A DNA stretch of 64,000 bases from Vespula vulgaris (lineage: Eukaryota > Arthropoda > Insecta > Hymenoptera > Vespidae). The number at the start of each line of letters is the position of its first letter. Position 1 is the first letter of the stretch. The notes under the pieces were generated by a model that saw only the letters and a list, made by a program, of their open reading frames with translations, was not told where the DNA came from and ran no database searches. The stretch lies in contig NC_066605.1 of the NCBI RefSeq assembly GCF_905475345.1, positions 3,807,501-3,871,500 of the forward strand, given 5' to 3'. A program made the translations under genes and the position numbers. Shown one piece after another: positions 50,090 through 60,660 of this stretch.

Positions 50090-50560
50090 TAAAATTCAGA
50101 TTTATTAGATTGTTTTGGTAAATTAATCTTTCGGAGTTTTTGCATTAAATTTCTTTAGATGATCAGATAAATTAAAAGTATATTCATGTATAAAATAGTT
50201 CTTTCTAACCTTGATAAAAATATGTCCATTACGTATTTGGTGATGGCGGGGGCATTTTTCAATTCAAACGACATTCTTTCGAATTCCGAAGGTGAGTGAA
50301 TGCAGTTTTGTGACTGTTCCTGGAATCTATTTTAATTTGTTAGTGAATGTCAGATCGAAAATTGAAAAGTATTATGTTTCTTCAAATTTATACAATGTAT
50401 ATATGTTATATGTTATATTTCATGATGGATAATCGTCGCCTATTGTTTTTTCATTTAACATACGATAATCAAAGTCCATTCGCTTCCTCTTGTGAATCGC
50501 TTCTTTTCGGAAATATCGAAACAGGTAAATTAAACGGTGATTGAGATTGTTTTATTGTGT
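50090..50560 (-). pseudogene. Gypsy-type reverse transcriptase of element 1
   Basis: On the minus strand, broken frames give QSPFNLPVSIFPKRSDSQEE (50555-50495), DYRMLNEKTIGDDYP (50465-50425), a FDLTSxxHQIKI-like block, then a HKTAFxHF-like block around 50300. The active-site strand reads TILYMN (50195-50182), then LSDHLKKFNA and, at about 50085, EEITYLGSIT. This is the canonical order of Ty3/Gypsy RT. The YVDD/YMDD box is YMNI, so both catalytic Asp are altered; the same YMN start is seen in element 2. Frameshifts occur throughout. RNase H does not follow. Confidence 0.82.
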
Positions 50561-51139
50561 TTATTGTAAATTACACGCAATGAAATTTTTATTTCCAATA
50601 TCAATTTAAGTAGGTCATGTATATTTCTTTTAGGCTTTAATTATCCAATTCATTAATCTCGTAATGTTCGGTTTCCATTTCATTTTGATTGATTGTTTCA
50701 ACTAGATTTGTTTTAGTTGATTGATTATTGTTTGAAAGTAAATTATCGGTACTGCTTACTCAGGCAAAAGGAGAATCTTTTGAATTGAAATTGTCGTTTC
50801 TATTTTGAAGGAAGATACATGTTCATTTATATCTATGAATATTTTTCATCTAAATGCGTATTTTTTATATGTTCATAAAACACGCTTTTATATCTCAATA
50901 TTCATTATTCAACATGGTCAACAGTTATTATCTCAAAAGTAGGGTATATAATTATATAATTTTTTATCAAAAACAGGGAAATAGTAAATCGAGTAATCTA
51001 TTTTTGCTCTGGTGTGTTAAAAAAAAAGGTGTCTTTTAATACATCAACTCATTGGATTGGAAAGTTTTTATTCATGTGTATTTAAACGTCGAACTTAACG
51101 TACTGATTCGTTGTTGATTATTGGATGATTGTGATGCAT

Positions 51140-51960
51140 TCTCTTAATGCAATTGTTCGCAGTATGTATACCATCTCGCGATATTGACGTATTCAGACTG
51201 TCTCTGACGACAAATTTTGTCTAAATGTCCTATTTTGTTATATCTTTGATAAGTAACAGGTGAGCATCGCACAATCGTTACTCTCTGGAAAGTAGAACTA
51301 TTACGAAATCTACCTTGCGACTTATGTGGCCTCATTTTTTCACATATTTGATAGATTAATATTTCTATGTTTATGTTATGCATCTCACGATTATTATTTT
51401 GTGTGAATTTTTGGCATTTATTAGCAGAGTGTCTAGTTCGATCACAGTTTATACAAATATTGGCGTCTGATTTTTAACATAGATCCCATCGAATCGTTGT
51501 AACTATCAGATGCTAAGCCATGAAATTTTTCTAATTGGATAGTTGCATCCATCGTCGTCTTAAGAATTAAATTGCCTGGAATGAGAATATCTATTTCTTT
51601 TCACGGAGGCCTTTTAAAAATTGATTACGTACATCTTATTATTATTTCTAAATTAATATTATCTATAACGTCTCTATTTCGAGCTTTAGAACTTTGAACT
51701 AATTGAGTTTCTATTCTCTTAATGAGAATGCTATAAAAAACTACATTTTCTTCTGACTTTTGGATGATATGTGATAATTTTCGATTCAATTGTATGTTTA
51801 ATTTTTATTCTCTGTAAGCGACTATGAAGAGTTGCACTAGGATCTGTTGAAATTTTAAGATCTTCATCTGTGTTGATAATGTCGTACGCATTTCCAAGAA
51901 TTTTTTCCTTTAATAACTTTACAAGTATTACTGTGACTTCCGCCAGAATTATTTTTTAAC
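51140..51960 (-). pseudogene. Gypsy-type gag of element 1 with zinc knuckles
   Basis: The minus strand reads ILGNAYDIINTDEDLKISTD (51905-51845), then ATLHSRLQRI, an ENVVFYSILIKRIETQLVQS block, a NRDVIDNINLE helix, and a TMDATIQLEKFHGLAS block at about 51550. This is the capsid C-terminal pattern of Gypsy gag. Nucleocapsid follows: a perfect CX2CX4HX4C knuckle CINCDRTRHSANKC (51456-51415), then a degenerate second knuckle (YQRYNKIGHLDKICRQ, about 51240) and a third starting YTYCEQL (about 51165). The N-terminal half of gag is absent; a possible primer-binding-site-like GGCGGAAGTCACAG (51931-51947, minus sense) lies close upstream. Protease between gag and RT could not be read. Confidence 0.8.
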
Positions 51961-51989
51961 TTTCTTACGGACTTAGTACTTATTACAGA

Positions 51990-52320
51990 AAAATTAACTA
52001 TTTTATAAAATGCAGAATACCGAATTATTACTTGGCTATTGGCTTTACAAATTTCATAATACAGATTTATTACTTAAGAATATAGATTACAGACTTAATA
52101 ATTAATCATAGACTTACTAGCTAATTACTGATCTGTTGCAGAGGAAAATAAACACTCACTAAATTTTCAGTTTTTCTCTGACTGATTCCTTTTGATTTTC
52201 CCCTTCACATACATCTAGCTACGAAACTTGCTGAGAATAAAATTATTATATTATATTTTAAAATATATATATTTTTCATCGTATCGTATTATTATTAGAT
52301 AGTATTTGTATTCTATACAT
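51990..52320 (-). repeat. LTR L2, shared between elements 1 and 2
   Basis: Same sequence family as L1 (CTTACTAGCTAATTACTGAT, CACTCACTAAATTTTCAG, ATAAAATTATTATAT). It is placed where it would be both the 5' LTR of element 1 (gag begins just below it) and the 3' LTR of element 2 (env ends just above it). Confidence 0.7.
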
Positions 52321-52399
52321 CCGCTTATGTCTTTTCTTGTTTTTTTTTGTGTTAATGCAATATAAAAAAGGATTTTGAAGGTTCCGATATTTCTTCAGA

Positions 52400-54399
52400 T
52401 GCAGTAATCCTTACTAGGTGTAATGTTTCTAGTAATAAAGATACTGATTTCGTTGGTGCAATAACTTTTAGTAGGATATTTGATGCGTTTCCAATTGCTT
52501 TGGTTTCATTAGCAAGTTACTTATTATTGTTCTATGAATTTTAACTTTGTGATCTGTACACTAAATGCAGTAATAAGTGCGATACAGGATCCCTGATTAC
52601 TCCTATTAAATATAATTATCATCCGTAGACACTGTGTAAAGCGTATCCATGAATAATTGTATCTATAATCAATTTAATTCCCCAGATTGTGACAAAAAAT
52701 CTCGAAAGTGCAGTATTGATGTTTCTGAAGATGAAAAATTGATTCAATATTTTATTCTGTCTGTTGGTAGTGATTTTTTTCAGCATAACTTCGTTTAATA
52801 GATTTGAAATTGAAACCCTTTGTTAAACCGATGATTTTCCTATTGTTTGTTTTTCGTGCTTGTGTGTTTAGTATAACAAGTTTCTCGGCAGAGGACATTA
52901 TGTGATTTCTTAATAAATTTAAATCTATATATAGTTATGCTAGTGGCAAGTGGTCTGGAACTCGTATATTTCCATGTTGGCTTTATCATTAGTTTCACAA
53001 TAGTATAGTTTCATAACGATTCTATGAATGTTGGTGTTTTTTTTCTACCAAGAGTTTTCTAAATGGAACATTGATAGTACTAATTTATTGTATGTTAGTG
53101 GAATAGTTTGTTTTAATAGAATATGAGTTTGATGTGTTCAAAAAAATAATTGATTTCCTCTAAAAACAGGTAACTAATTGTAACATTCTATTCCTTTTAC
53201 TGTAATGCACTTAGATGTAATGAGACTTTAATGCACTTAACTAAGTAACTGATCTCTTCTGTTCTGATGACCATATATCCGGGTCTCTTCATAATATGGT
53301 ATGCGAAGATATCTGATGCTTGAGTTGCAATCAAAAAAGTATTTACAAGCGTTTTATCTACCGAATAGCGTTGATGTATCAACATATTGCGTTATGATTG
53401 TTTTATTTCTTTATTATGATTGTTTTATATGCTTTTCTAAATACATGAATTTAGAATTTATGTAATTGAAAATAGCTAACTTAACAACGCTGATTTTTTC
53501 TTGCGAATCTCTTTCCTTACTTGACTTCAAAGATTACTAATTTAGTATGTTCTACTGCAAATGAAGTGTATTCAACTGACTATTCCATTTTTACGGCAAA
53601 ATTAAAATACGGCAAATACTATATCTTGTATTGTCAATGAAGAAACGGATTTTCTCAAATCGTTTATTATATCTTCAGCCTTGTTGGCTATTTCTTTGTG
53701 TAGCACGCTGCATTTCACAAGATCGCAAAAATACTTTGGTAGAGAATCCAAAAAATATTTTGTGCGTCCAACTGCATTGTTTCGCTCCAAAATCGCATAT
53801 ATCTTCAGATTGTAAATGCATTTTTCCTACTTTTATACCCACTGTAACTCAATAATTCTGAAGCGATGCTTTTAAAAATTCAGTCCTTATTACGTCACCC
53901 CAACGACTGCAAGAAACAATATATGAAGTTTTTTGATATTTTTATTCGTCATTACTTTCCACTAGCCATCACGATATCGGTCTAAATACTCTATGATTTG
54001 CTTTCACACCGCACATTATGGCATCAGCTATCTCATTTGTCCATGTTGATGCATTTTCTAGCACAATTGTTTATGAGTTTCTTTCAGATAGGGGTATTTT
54101 TCCTTGGTTACATGAGAAGGGTCCTTGAAGTGTCCGGAAAACTCCGACATTTTCTAAATTTAGGATCTATCTCGAATATGCATTGGATTAGTGTAATACT
54201 ATTGAAGTCATTTGTCTATGGTTATAACAAAGAAATACTTACCTTGGTAACATTAATGATCAAGGATGTTGAAATTCAACGCAAAGAGGAAGTCGGATGT
54301 TATATTACCAGACTTGTATACACCATTGTAGATCATTATCGCGTTAGTCTGATCTACAGACATTAGTATCGATATTTTCGGTATTATTGCAACGGTCGT
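52400..54399 (-). pseudogene. Env pseudogene of element 2
   Basis: Minus strand. It begins after TTTCAG (54405-54400) with ACG in place of ATG, then TTVAIIPKISILMSVDQTNA and IMIYNGVYKSGNITS. Segment S3 (54290-53980) follows. Next are the Cys-containing block VGKMHLQSEDICDFGAKQCS (53820-53760), DIVFA at 53600, and an open stretch with ASDIFAYHIMKRPGYMVIRT and EEISYLVKCIKV (53320-53230). The membrane-anchor homology to copy P and element 1 is at 52800-52600. It is the most complete env of the three, yet still broken by stops and frameshifts. Its block order equals that of copy P, which supports one family. The glycoprotein type is tentatively chuvirus-like. Confidence 0.62.
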
Positions 54400-54479
54400 C
54401 TGAAATTGGAGGCTTTATTCCAGGATTCATTTTAACATTACTTCATTTCTTGTTATTTTTGTATTATTAATCAGATTTA

Positions 54480-54660
54480 ACGTGTGATTTTTTATTGCCG
54501 TTAAGATGGACTATTTTTATATTCATTTTATTTCTGGTTCGAACAGTTGCTTTATCGCATATTTCAATTATTTCCTGCCAAATATAATAATATCCCAATT
54601 TTCACTCTTCAGGTTTTCGGAGTAAGAATATGTAGTCTCCCGGTTTAAATTGCTGCAAAT
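54480..54660 (-). pseudogene. Pol C-terminus of element 2
   Basis: The minus strand reads QFKPGDYIFLLRKPEE (about 54650-54605), then IWQEIIEICDKATVRTRNKM and NIKIVHLNR (about 54570-54500). It is the best preserved pol end in the window. Env begins about 100 bp downstream, as in element 1. Confidence 0.75.
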
Positions 54661-54779
54661 TCAGTCATTATTACTTCGTTCCAAATACCGTAAGGATGCA
54701 TATACGAAGTTCTATAGATATTTGTAACCACCTCTTATCTCTCCAGCAAATGTTATCTGCCTAGATACCCTATGGCTTT

Positions 54780-55030
54780 TCTTCAGTCCGCAGATTATTG
54801 CTTCAGCTATCTTATTTCTCTGTGTTGATGCATTTCATAGCACAATTGCATATGAATCTTCTTCAGATACGCGTATTTCTCCTTAATGAGACGTGTCCAA
54901 GAACACTCTTAGATCTTTCAAATGTAGGATCTATTTTGAATACCCATTGGATGATCTTAATACTATTTAATCATTTTTTTGTGACTGTAAGAATAGAATA
55001 TTTATTTTTGTCGCGTTAATGGTCAAAAAA
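54780..55030 (-). repeat. Segment S, copy 4 (env-type sequence inside pol of element 2)
   Basis: Homologous to 49785-50050 and to the env-located copies at 49010-49270 and 53980-54290. On the minus strand it runs from just after RT into the pol C-terminus, replacing RNase H and integrase. Confidence 0.75.
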
Positions 55031-55059
55031 GGTAGGTCTCCTTCTTCCACGCATTGTTT

Positions 55060-55560
55060 CCTAAATATGTTATCTCCTCTTTAAAAAAATCACATTTATC
55101 AGATTGATTTGGTAAATTAATATTTCCTTGTTTTGTTGTTGAATTTCTTTATATGCTGAAATAAATTAAAAGTGTATTCATGTATAAAGTAGTTCTTTCT
55201 AACACTGATAAAAAATATGTCCATTACGCATTTGTGGTGGAGAGGTCATTTTACAATCCAAACGGCATTGTTTCGAATTCCTAAGGTGATTGAATACAAA
55301 TTTGTGACCGTTCCTTTAATCTGTTTTCATTTGTTAGTGAATGTCAGATCGAAAATTGAAAGTATTATGTTTCTCCGTGTTTATGCAATGTACATATATG
55401 TTATATTTCATGATGAATAATCGTCGCTTATTGTTTTTTCATTTAGCATATGATAATCAAACGCCATTCTCCTCCTCTTGTGAATCGCTTTTCTTGAGAA
55501 ATGTCTAAACGGGTGAATTAAGCGGTGGTTGGGAGTGTTTTACTATTCCTGTATCGAATA
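55060..55560 (-). pseudogene. Gypsy-type reverse transcriptase of element 2
   Basis: Diverged copy of the RT at 50090-50560 in the same orientation. On the plus strand both copies share TTGTTAGTGAATGTCAGATC, GAATCGCTT and CATTTAGCATA/CATTTAACATA. The active-site strand starts YMN here too (plus-strand TATTCATGTATAAA at about 55178). The upstream region (55.56-56.2 kb) may hold protease or gag remnants but is unreadable. Confidence 0.75.
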
Positions 55561-56984
55561 ATTCTTTTTCCTGCGTATTGAGTTTGATTCTGTGAATTCG
55601 GGGGTGTTTATGTATTTTGCTTAAAATATATAGTCAGATTATCTCTAGTTGATATTTGATGTTGTTATGTTGCTATGGCATAAGAATGTAACTGAAATGA
55701 TATAAAAATGTAAATTTATCTTGATTTGCAGCAACAAGACTGTGTATTCCAGTTCTTTTTTGCACATTTCAATGTTCTTGTATCTATTTGCTAAGGCATA
55801 ATTTGTTTGAAATGCGTATACGGAAAAGAATAATTTCTTATTAAATTGATTTCAAAAAGCGATCAGAAGTTCACTACTTTCCGTGCTTCTATTTTCTCGA
55901 AATTTCAAGCATTGTCGACAGTTTATAAATATTATATGACAAGCAATTACTTCAAGTTATTTTATTGATGATTTTAGTGGATTCTCAATTATTAATATCA
56001 TTAAAATAGTTTGATATGATACGATCTTGCACGTATTTTCCACTTGATTCTGACTAAAAATTAATAGTGATGAAGATTGTTATGAAGATTACAAATAGGA
56101 AGTTGGTTAATCAAACGTTTTTATAATTAATGTCAGAAGAAGATCTTTAGATAGTTGAATAAATTTCTGAAAATAATTTTTGTAAGTAAACAATGATCAG
56201 AATTTCGTCAGATTATAGCATTAATGTATCAGCTTGACTTATTCTAGTTAAGATTATACTTAGATTATTATTTAAGATAAGTTTTAGACTTACTAAGTCT
56301 AAGATGGGTAATATTAAAAAGATAAAATTGGATGAATTAAATTGATAAGAAAGAAATTAGTGCTGAATTCGCTGTATCAGTCGCATCTTTGAGAAAAATA
56401 TGTATTGGAATATATCATACAAGTTATAGAAGGAAAGTTATAAAATAAAAGGAATCTATAAATCAAATATAATTAATATTATTATTATTAAAACCATCAG
56501 CAAATAGTATGCTTGTTAATTAAATATAAGAAAAATAATAGAATCTTGTTTTAATAATAAATTTGACGAACAAAAAGATTTATCTATTCATAAATAGGTT
56601 TTATGAAAATCTTTTGAAAGCGCGATTATCTGCTTATATAAACAGATATAGAAAGAACATAATAAACGGAAACTGTAATCTTTCAAAAAACTTGATATTC
56701 ATAATAAGAAGGTAGTTTATTTGTGGCAGTTAAAATACATTTTCGGGGATATAATCGATACAAGAGAATTTTTTCAAAAAATTCTTATGTCAGTGGCTCT
56801 TGAGGGCCTAACTACAAGAGCACGTTTGACCGTTTCTCGCAGCTGACTAGCTATATCGTCTATTCTCACGTAGAATCTGATCCCCGTCTCTTCTTAATTA
56901 GTTATAGTGAAGTACCTAATGGTCGCGGTGAATAAGGGCGGTGGCACAATACTCGGGACTGTCAAAGAATCTCGCCAAAATACC
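55561..56984. other. Unassigned sequence upstream (minus sense) of element 2
   Basis: No gag knuckle or LTR comparable to element 1 was found, so element 2 seems truncated here. The stretch from 56755 on is less AT-rich and leads into repeat Q. Confidence 0.4.
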
Positions 56985-57290
56985 AGTCTCCGCGTTCTCG
57001 CAAATTAATGAGAGAACGCAGTTACTTTGAAGGATCCCGTATAGTTCGTGAGGTAGACATATTTTTCATATAAGAGATTATTATTACTCGACACATGATT
57101 GAAGACTCCATGCTTGACTAAAAATACCTAAGCTCGGATAAAAGTGATAATGTGTTATTTATCTAAAAGTTTTCTCGTTTCTCAAATATCGATATTCTAG
57201 ATAATGATATATGGTCCTTAAGAAGAAGTACTGAGAATTACAGAGGGTATGAATGTGTACTTCAACGATGATGTCACGTTTACAGAAACT
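56985..57290 (+). repeat. Repeat Q, copy b
   Basis: Carries GCGTTCTC, a 12-nt loop and GAGAACGC as a perfect 8-bp hairpin at about 56992-57019, then GTTCGTGAGGTAGACAT and, near 57215, AGAAGTACTGAGAAT. Homologous to 34345-34640. Confidence 0.72.
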
Positions 57291-57754
57291 CATACCTACG
57301 TTTCAAAGACATCTACAGTATAATTATAATGGATTTGTTTTCATTACAAAATAATCAAAAACTAGATCGATTGAAGTTTGAGATTCATGAGAATGCGTAG
57401 TATCATTGAATGATTAATAATTTATTTCTGCATTGGAAACAATGCCAAAATAAATAATGAAGATTTTTTGTTAACTTGATTATCTTATAAGGAATGTAGA
57501 TAATCATTGTTTTGATGGATTTTCATTTTGATATAATTCAAGAGGATAAAATAAATTGGAAGTCTCATCTTCAATCACAATTTCTGATTGAACGTAATCT
57601 ATACATTGGACTTGGACTACTTTGCCTACTTTGCCTCTATTTCGGTAGAAGGGTTAAATTAGACGGAATAATAACGAATGGTTTTATATTTATTTGTGAG
57701 TGTATTGACACAAAAAGGTGGCAGTACAAGATTTGAAAGCCTTCATTAAAATAC

Positions 57755-58010
57755 TACTTGTCACGTTATCGCAAATTAATAGAAGAACACGATTTCTCTA
57801 AAAATTTTTGTGGAGCTCTTGAGGTAGATGCGCGACAAAAAATACTTCGCGAATTGAGATTACAAAAATATATTTAAAGTAAAGAGATCCAGATCCAGAT
57901 TGTGAGATACGTGTTTTGTGTAGTTAATTGTGTTAGCTATTTCTGAAATGATGAATAGTAAGACACAGAGGTTCTCATGGTTTGAGTTCGAAAGGTGTAT
58001 ATTAATTGAT
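57755..58010 (+). repeat. Repeat Q, copy c
   Basis: Contains GCAAATTAATAGAAGAACAC, GAGCTCTTGAGGTAGATG and ACTTCGCGAATTGAGA. Closest in order to copy a. Confidence 0.72.
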
Positions 58011-58296
58011 TTTTTGATGTCTCTCGAACTATCCGCGAAGACAATAATGGGATTAGAAAAGGGAAACTGAAAGAGAGGAATTGAAGTAAAAAAGAATATG
58101 GAAACAAGGAAAAATGCCTATTAGTTGGGGACGCGTCAGAATAGTTCGTTCGAAATTTTTAAACAATCCCATGTGTGACCCGTCGTTATGATGATCGTAT
58201 CTACTGGCAAGTATCAAATGTATATTTCAAGAGTAGACGCCAGACAACGCTTGACTCATCTCGCCTAGAAACCTATTTTTACTGTTTTTTTTTTTT

Positions 58297-58520
58297 TGCC
58301 CGATTCAACACATTATTCAAAACTACATGCTTGATTACAAATGCTTAAGCCCGGACAAAGATAGCAATGTGTTTTTTTATTATTATGCGGTTTTTTAACA
58401 AGTATCCAACGAGTTCCCAAGGACAGATATTCTCAATGACGATATATTTCTCTTAGGAGAAAGTACTGTGAATTGTTAAGGGTGCATACGTGTACGTCAA
58501 CATACTGCTCTCCTTGAACG
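58297..58520 (+). repeat. Repeat Q, copy d, 3' part
   Basis: Matches the later part of copy b (CATGCTTGA, AAGCCCGGA/AAGCTCGGA, AATGTGTT) and of copy a (AGGAGAAAGTACTGTGAAT, TGTACGTC). The hairpin part is missing. Confidence 0.62.
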
Positions 58521-58789
58521 TTCGCATTCAAAACAAAAGAGAAGAAAATTACTAGTTTGAAATTCATTAAGATGTAACGTTTGACATTAAGTGATCAATT
58601 AATTTTATATTTGCACTATGTGCGTTGATCGGAGCATAATAATGTACGTGTACGAATATGTACGTGTTTTCTATAATTGACTTATAAGTTAGGATGTGTT
58701 GAACTTAAAAGATAATTAAATGGACACTTTAGTTGGGTTAATCAAATAGGAAATTATATTTAAAAGAAAAGCTAGCGTATGGCTACATT

Positions 58790-60660
58790 TAGCCGTCATC
58801 AGTTGGCAAGGAGAAAAGGCCCTTGATGTTCGTACTATAACAGTTTGGACCGTTACTACGCGAATGATGTCGTCCTAGCCTGGATGACTATCAATGATGC
58901 ACAATCCTGCGACACATAGGTAGTGCTGTCTTCCTAAATGAGCACAAGCGTGCCGCGATCTTAATTGTCATCTGGTTCCTCGATGACATTTCCTCCGTCA
59001 GCTCGTGTAAATATTCCTTATATCAGCGCTTCCAAAAATTTTGGAACCATTAGGTTAGTGCGACGACATGTTATACAGTGATAAATAACGGCCTTTAGGC
59101 TTCTTCGACCGTCAATTGGCCAATATCATTCCCCAAAACTAATATAGCTTGAATGCTAGAATGATAACAGCTAAGGTGTGCGTGGTAAAGAATATATGAT
59201 GATTGCAAGGTAGAATGATAAAATGTCTTTGACCATAGGATAAGTTAAAAAGCGATAACCTATCACCGATTTGAAGGGCCTTCACCAATGTGGGACTTGT
59301 ATGTTGCAAAATTCAGCGACTCGGTTAGTTACGAACGTTTTAAGAAGACGTATCGATTCAAGCTAAACAGATAGTCAAGTCAGGTCAGAAAATTATTTTA
59401 GTAATATGCATGGATGGTAGAGTCTTTCGCACTGCGTTGTGTAATCTCCCGAGTAAGAGCGCGGCGCTCAACTCAAGTCTTGGCAAGGTCCAGACCTTAA
59501 CCGGCATCACGCGTGATTTCGCATAATGAAACGAAGTTTGCACCTTTCCATCCGTCCATGAAGATCAATGATAGATACACGCTTTTTCGCTTGCGTCGCA
59601 TAATCCGTGGAACTGCGGAGTTGTATAATCGGCCACAATTGTTCTCCGTAGAGTACGTAATCCATTTAATTAGGATAATTGGTCTCGATACAAGATCCAT
59701 GACGTATGACTTTAGATGGAAACTGAGTCATCTCATCCAATACCACTCAGCCAAAGTCGTTGCACTATTATTTTAGTCCTAATGATGACCGGGCCAAGCA
59801 GACCAAGCGCATCGACAATTTTGCGATGCGAGAAAGGATGGTACATTTGGTCATGTGTTTTATCCGTTTTTACAAAATATATTATGTGATCCCGATGTGG
59901 ATACTTCCGGTCATTCGGTTGGAAGATTACCTGTCCATATATTTTTCCAATGTCGCGATTAAAACATACGTATGCATTTGAAAATGAGTTATTGGAATAA
60001 TTCGTACATGGCGCATTTCACCCGCAACTAGTCAACCTAGTTTGGTTTGTAGTATCACAATTGAATTTTTGAGAAGAGGGTTTTTTTCCAAGCAAGATAA
60101 TTTATGAATTAACCGATGATGGAATCGATAAGAGTCGGCTTATGAAATTGTGAATTCGCTAACTTAATGGACGACGGAATTGTTAGTTTACCGCAATCTA
60201 CAACTTGCGAGCATATTGCTTAATACAAACTTGGCAGTTCTAAATAGCTTATTTCTTTCAAAAAACTGGTTCTCAATGATTCCACTTGTACCCTGACCGA
60301 ATGGCGCACCTCTTTTTTTTGTCATTATGTATTTCGAAGATTGATATGTCAATACGTTTACAGGATCCAAACTTGCATTTGCAGAATCATAATTTACGTC
60401 ATGAGTAGCGCAAAGATGAGTCTGTTTCTGCAAAATACAACTCCGCATCTAGGAAGGAGTTCAATAGTTTCGATTGAGCATCAGTGAAAGTAACAAAGGC
60501 TTCCTTCATGTAATTAATTTCGAGTTTTAATTTTCCTAGAGCTTTATTTTTTCGATATGTTTTGATCACGTTCTTGAAACGCGTTAATTGATTTTTGAAG
60601 ATTTGCCGCTTAAGCTTCAGATCACTTAAGATTTATGCTTTGGAGACTTATATCATAGGA
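58790..60660 (-). pseudogene. BEL/Pao retrotransposon, internally deleted, minus strand
   Basis: On the minus strand, gag starts near 60640: ILSDLKLKRQIFKNQLTRFK, NVIKTYRKNKALGKL, YMKEAFVTFTDAQSKLLNSF, LDAELYFAETDSSL (to about 60410). A stretch to 60190 is open but unassigned. Integrase pieces follow around 59700-59500 (KSVYLSLIFMDG-type strand). Next is the end of pol: FQNFWKR, YKEYLHELTEEM (59050-58990) and a degenerate DUF5641 block ending RVVTVQTVIV, SPCQLMTA (about 58880-58790). Protease, RT and RNase H are missing. The gag start parallels that of the plus-strand element at 28407, so the two are relatives in opposite orientation. Confidence 0.72.

Noticed and set aside
60188..60448. 86-codon minus-strand ORF as a separate gene
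   Set aside because: It overlaps and continues the BEL/Pao gag region; more likely part of the decayed element.
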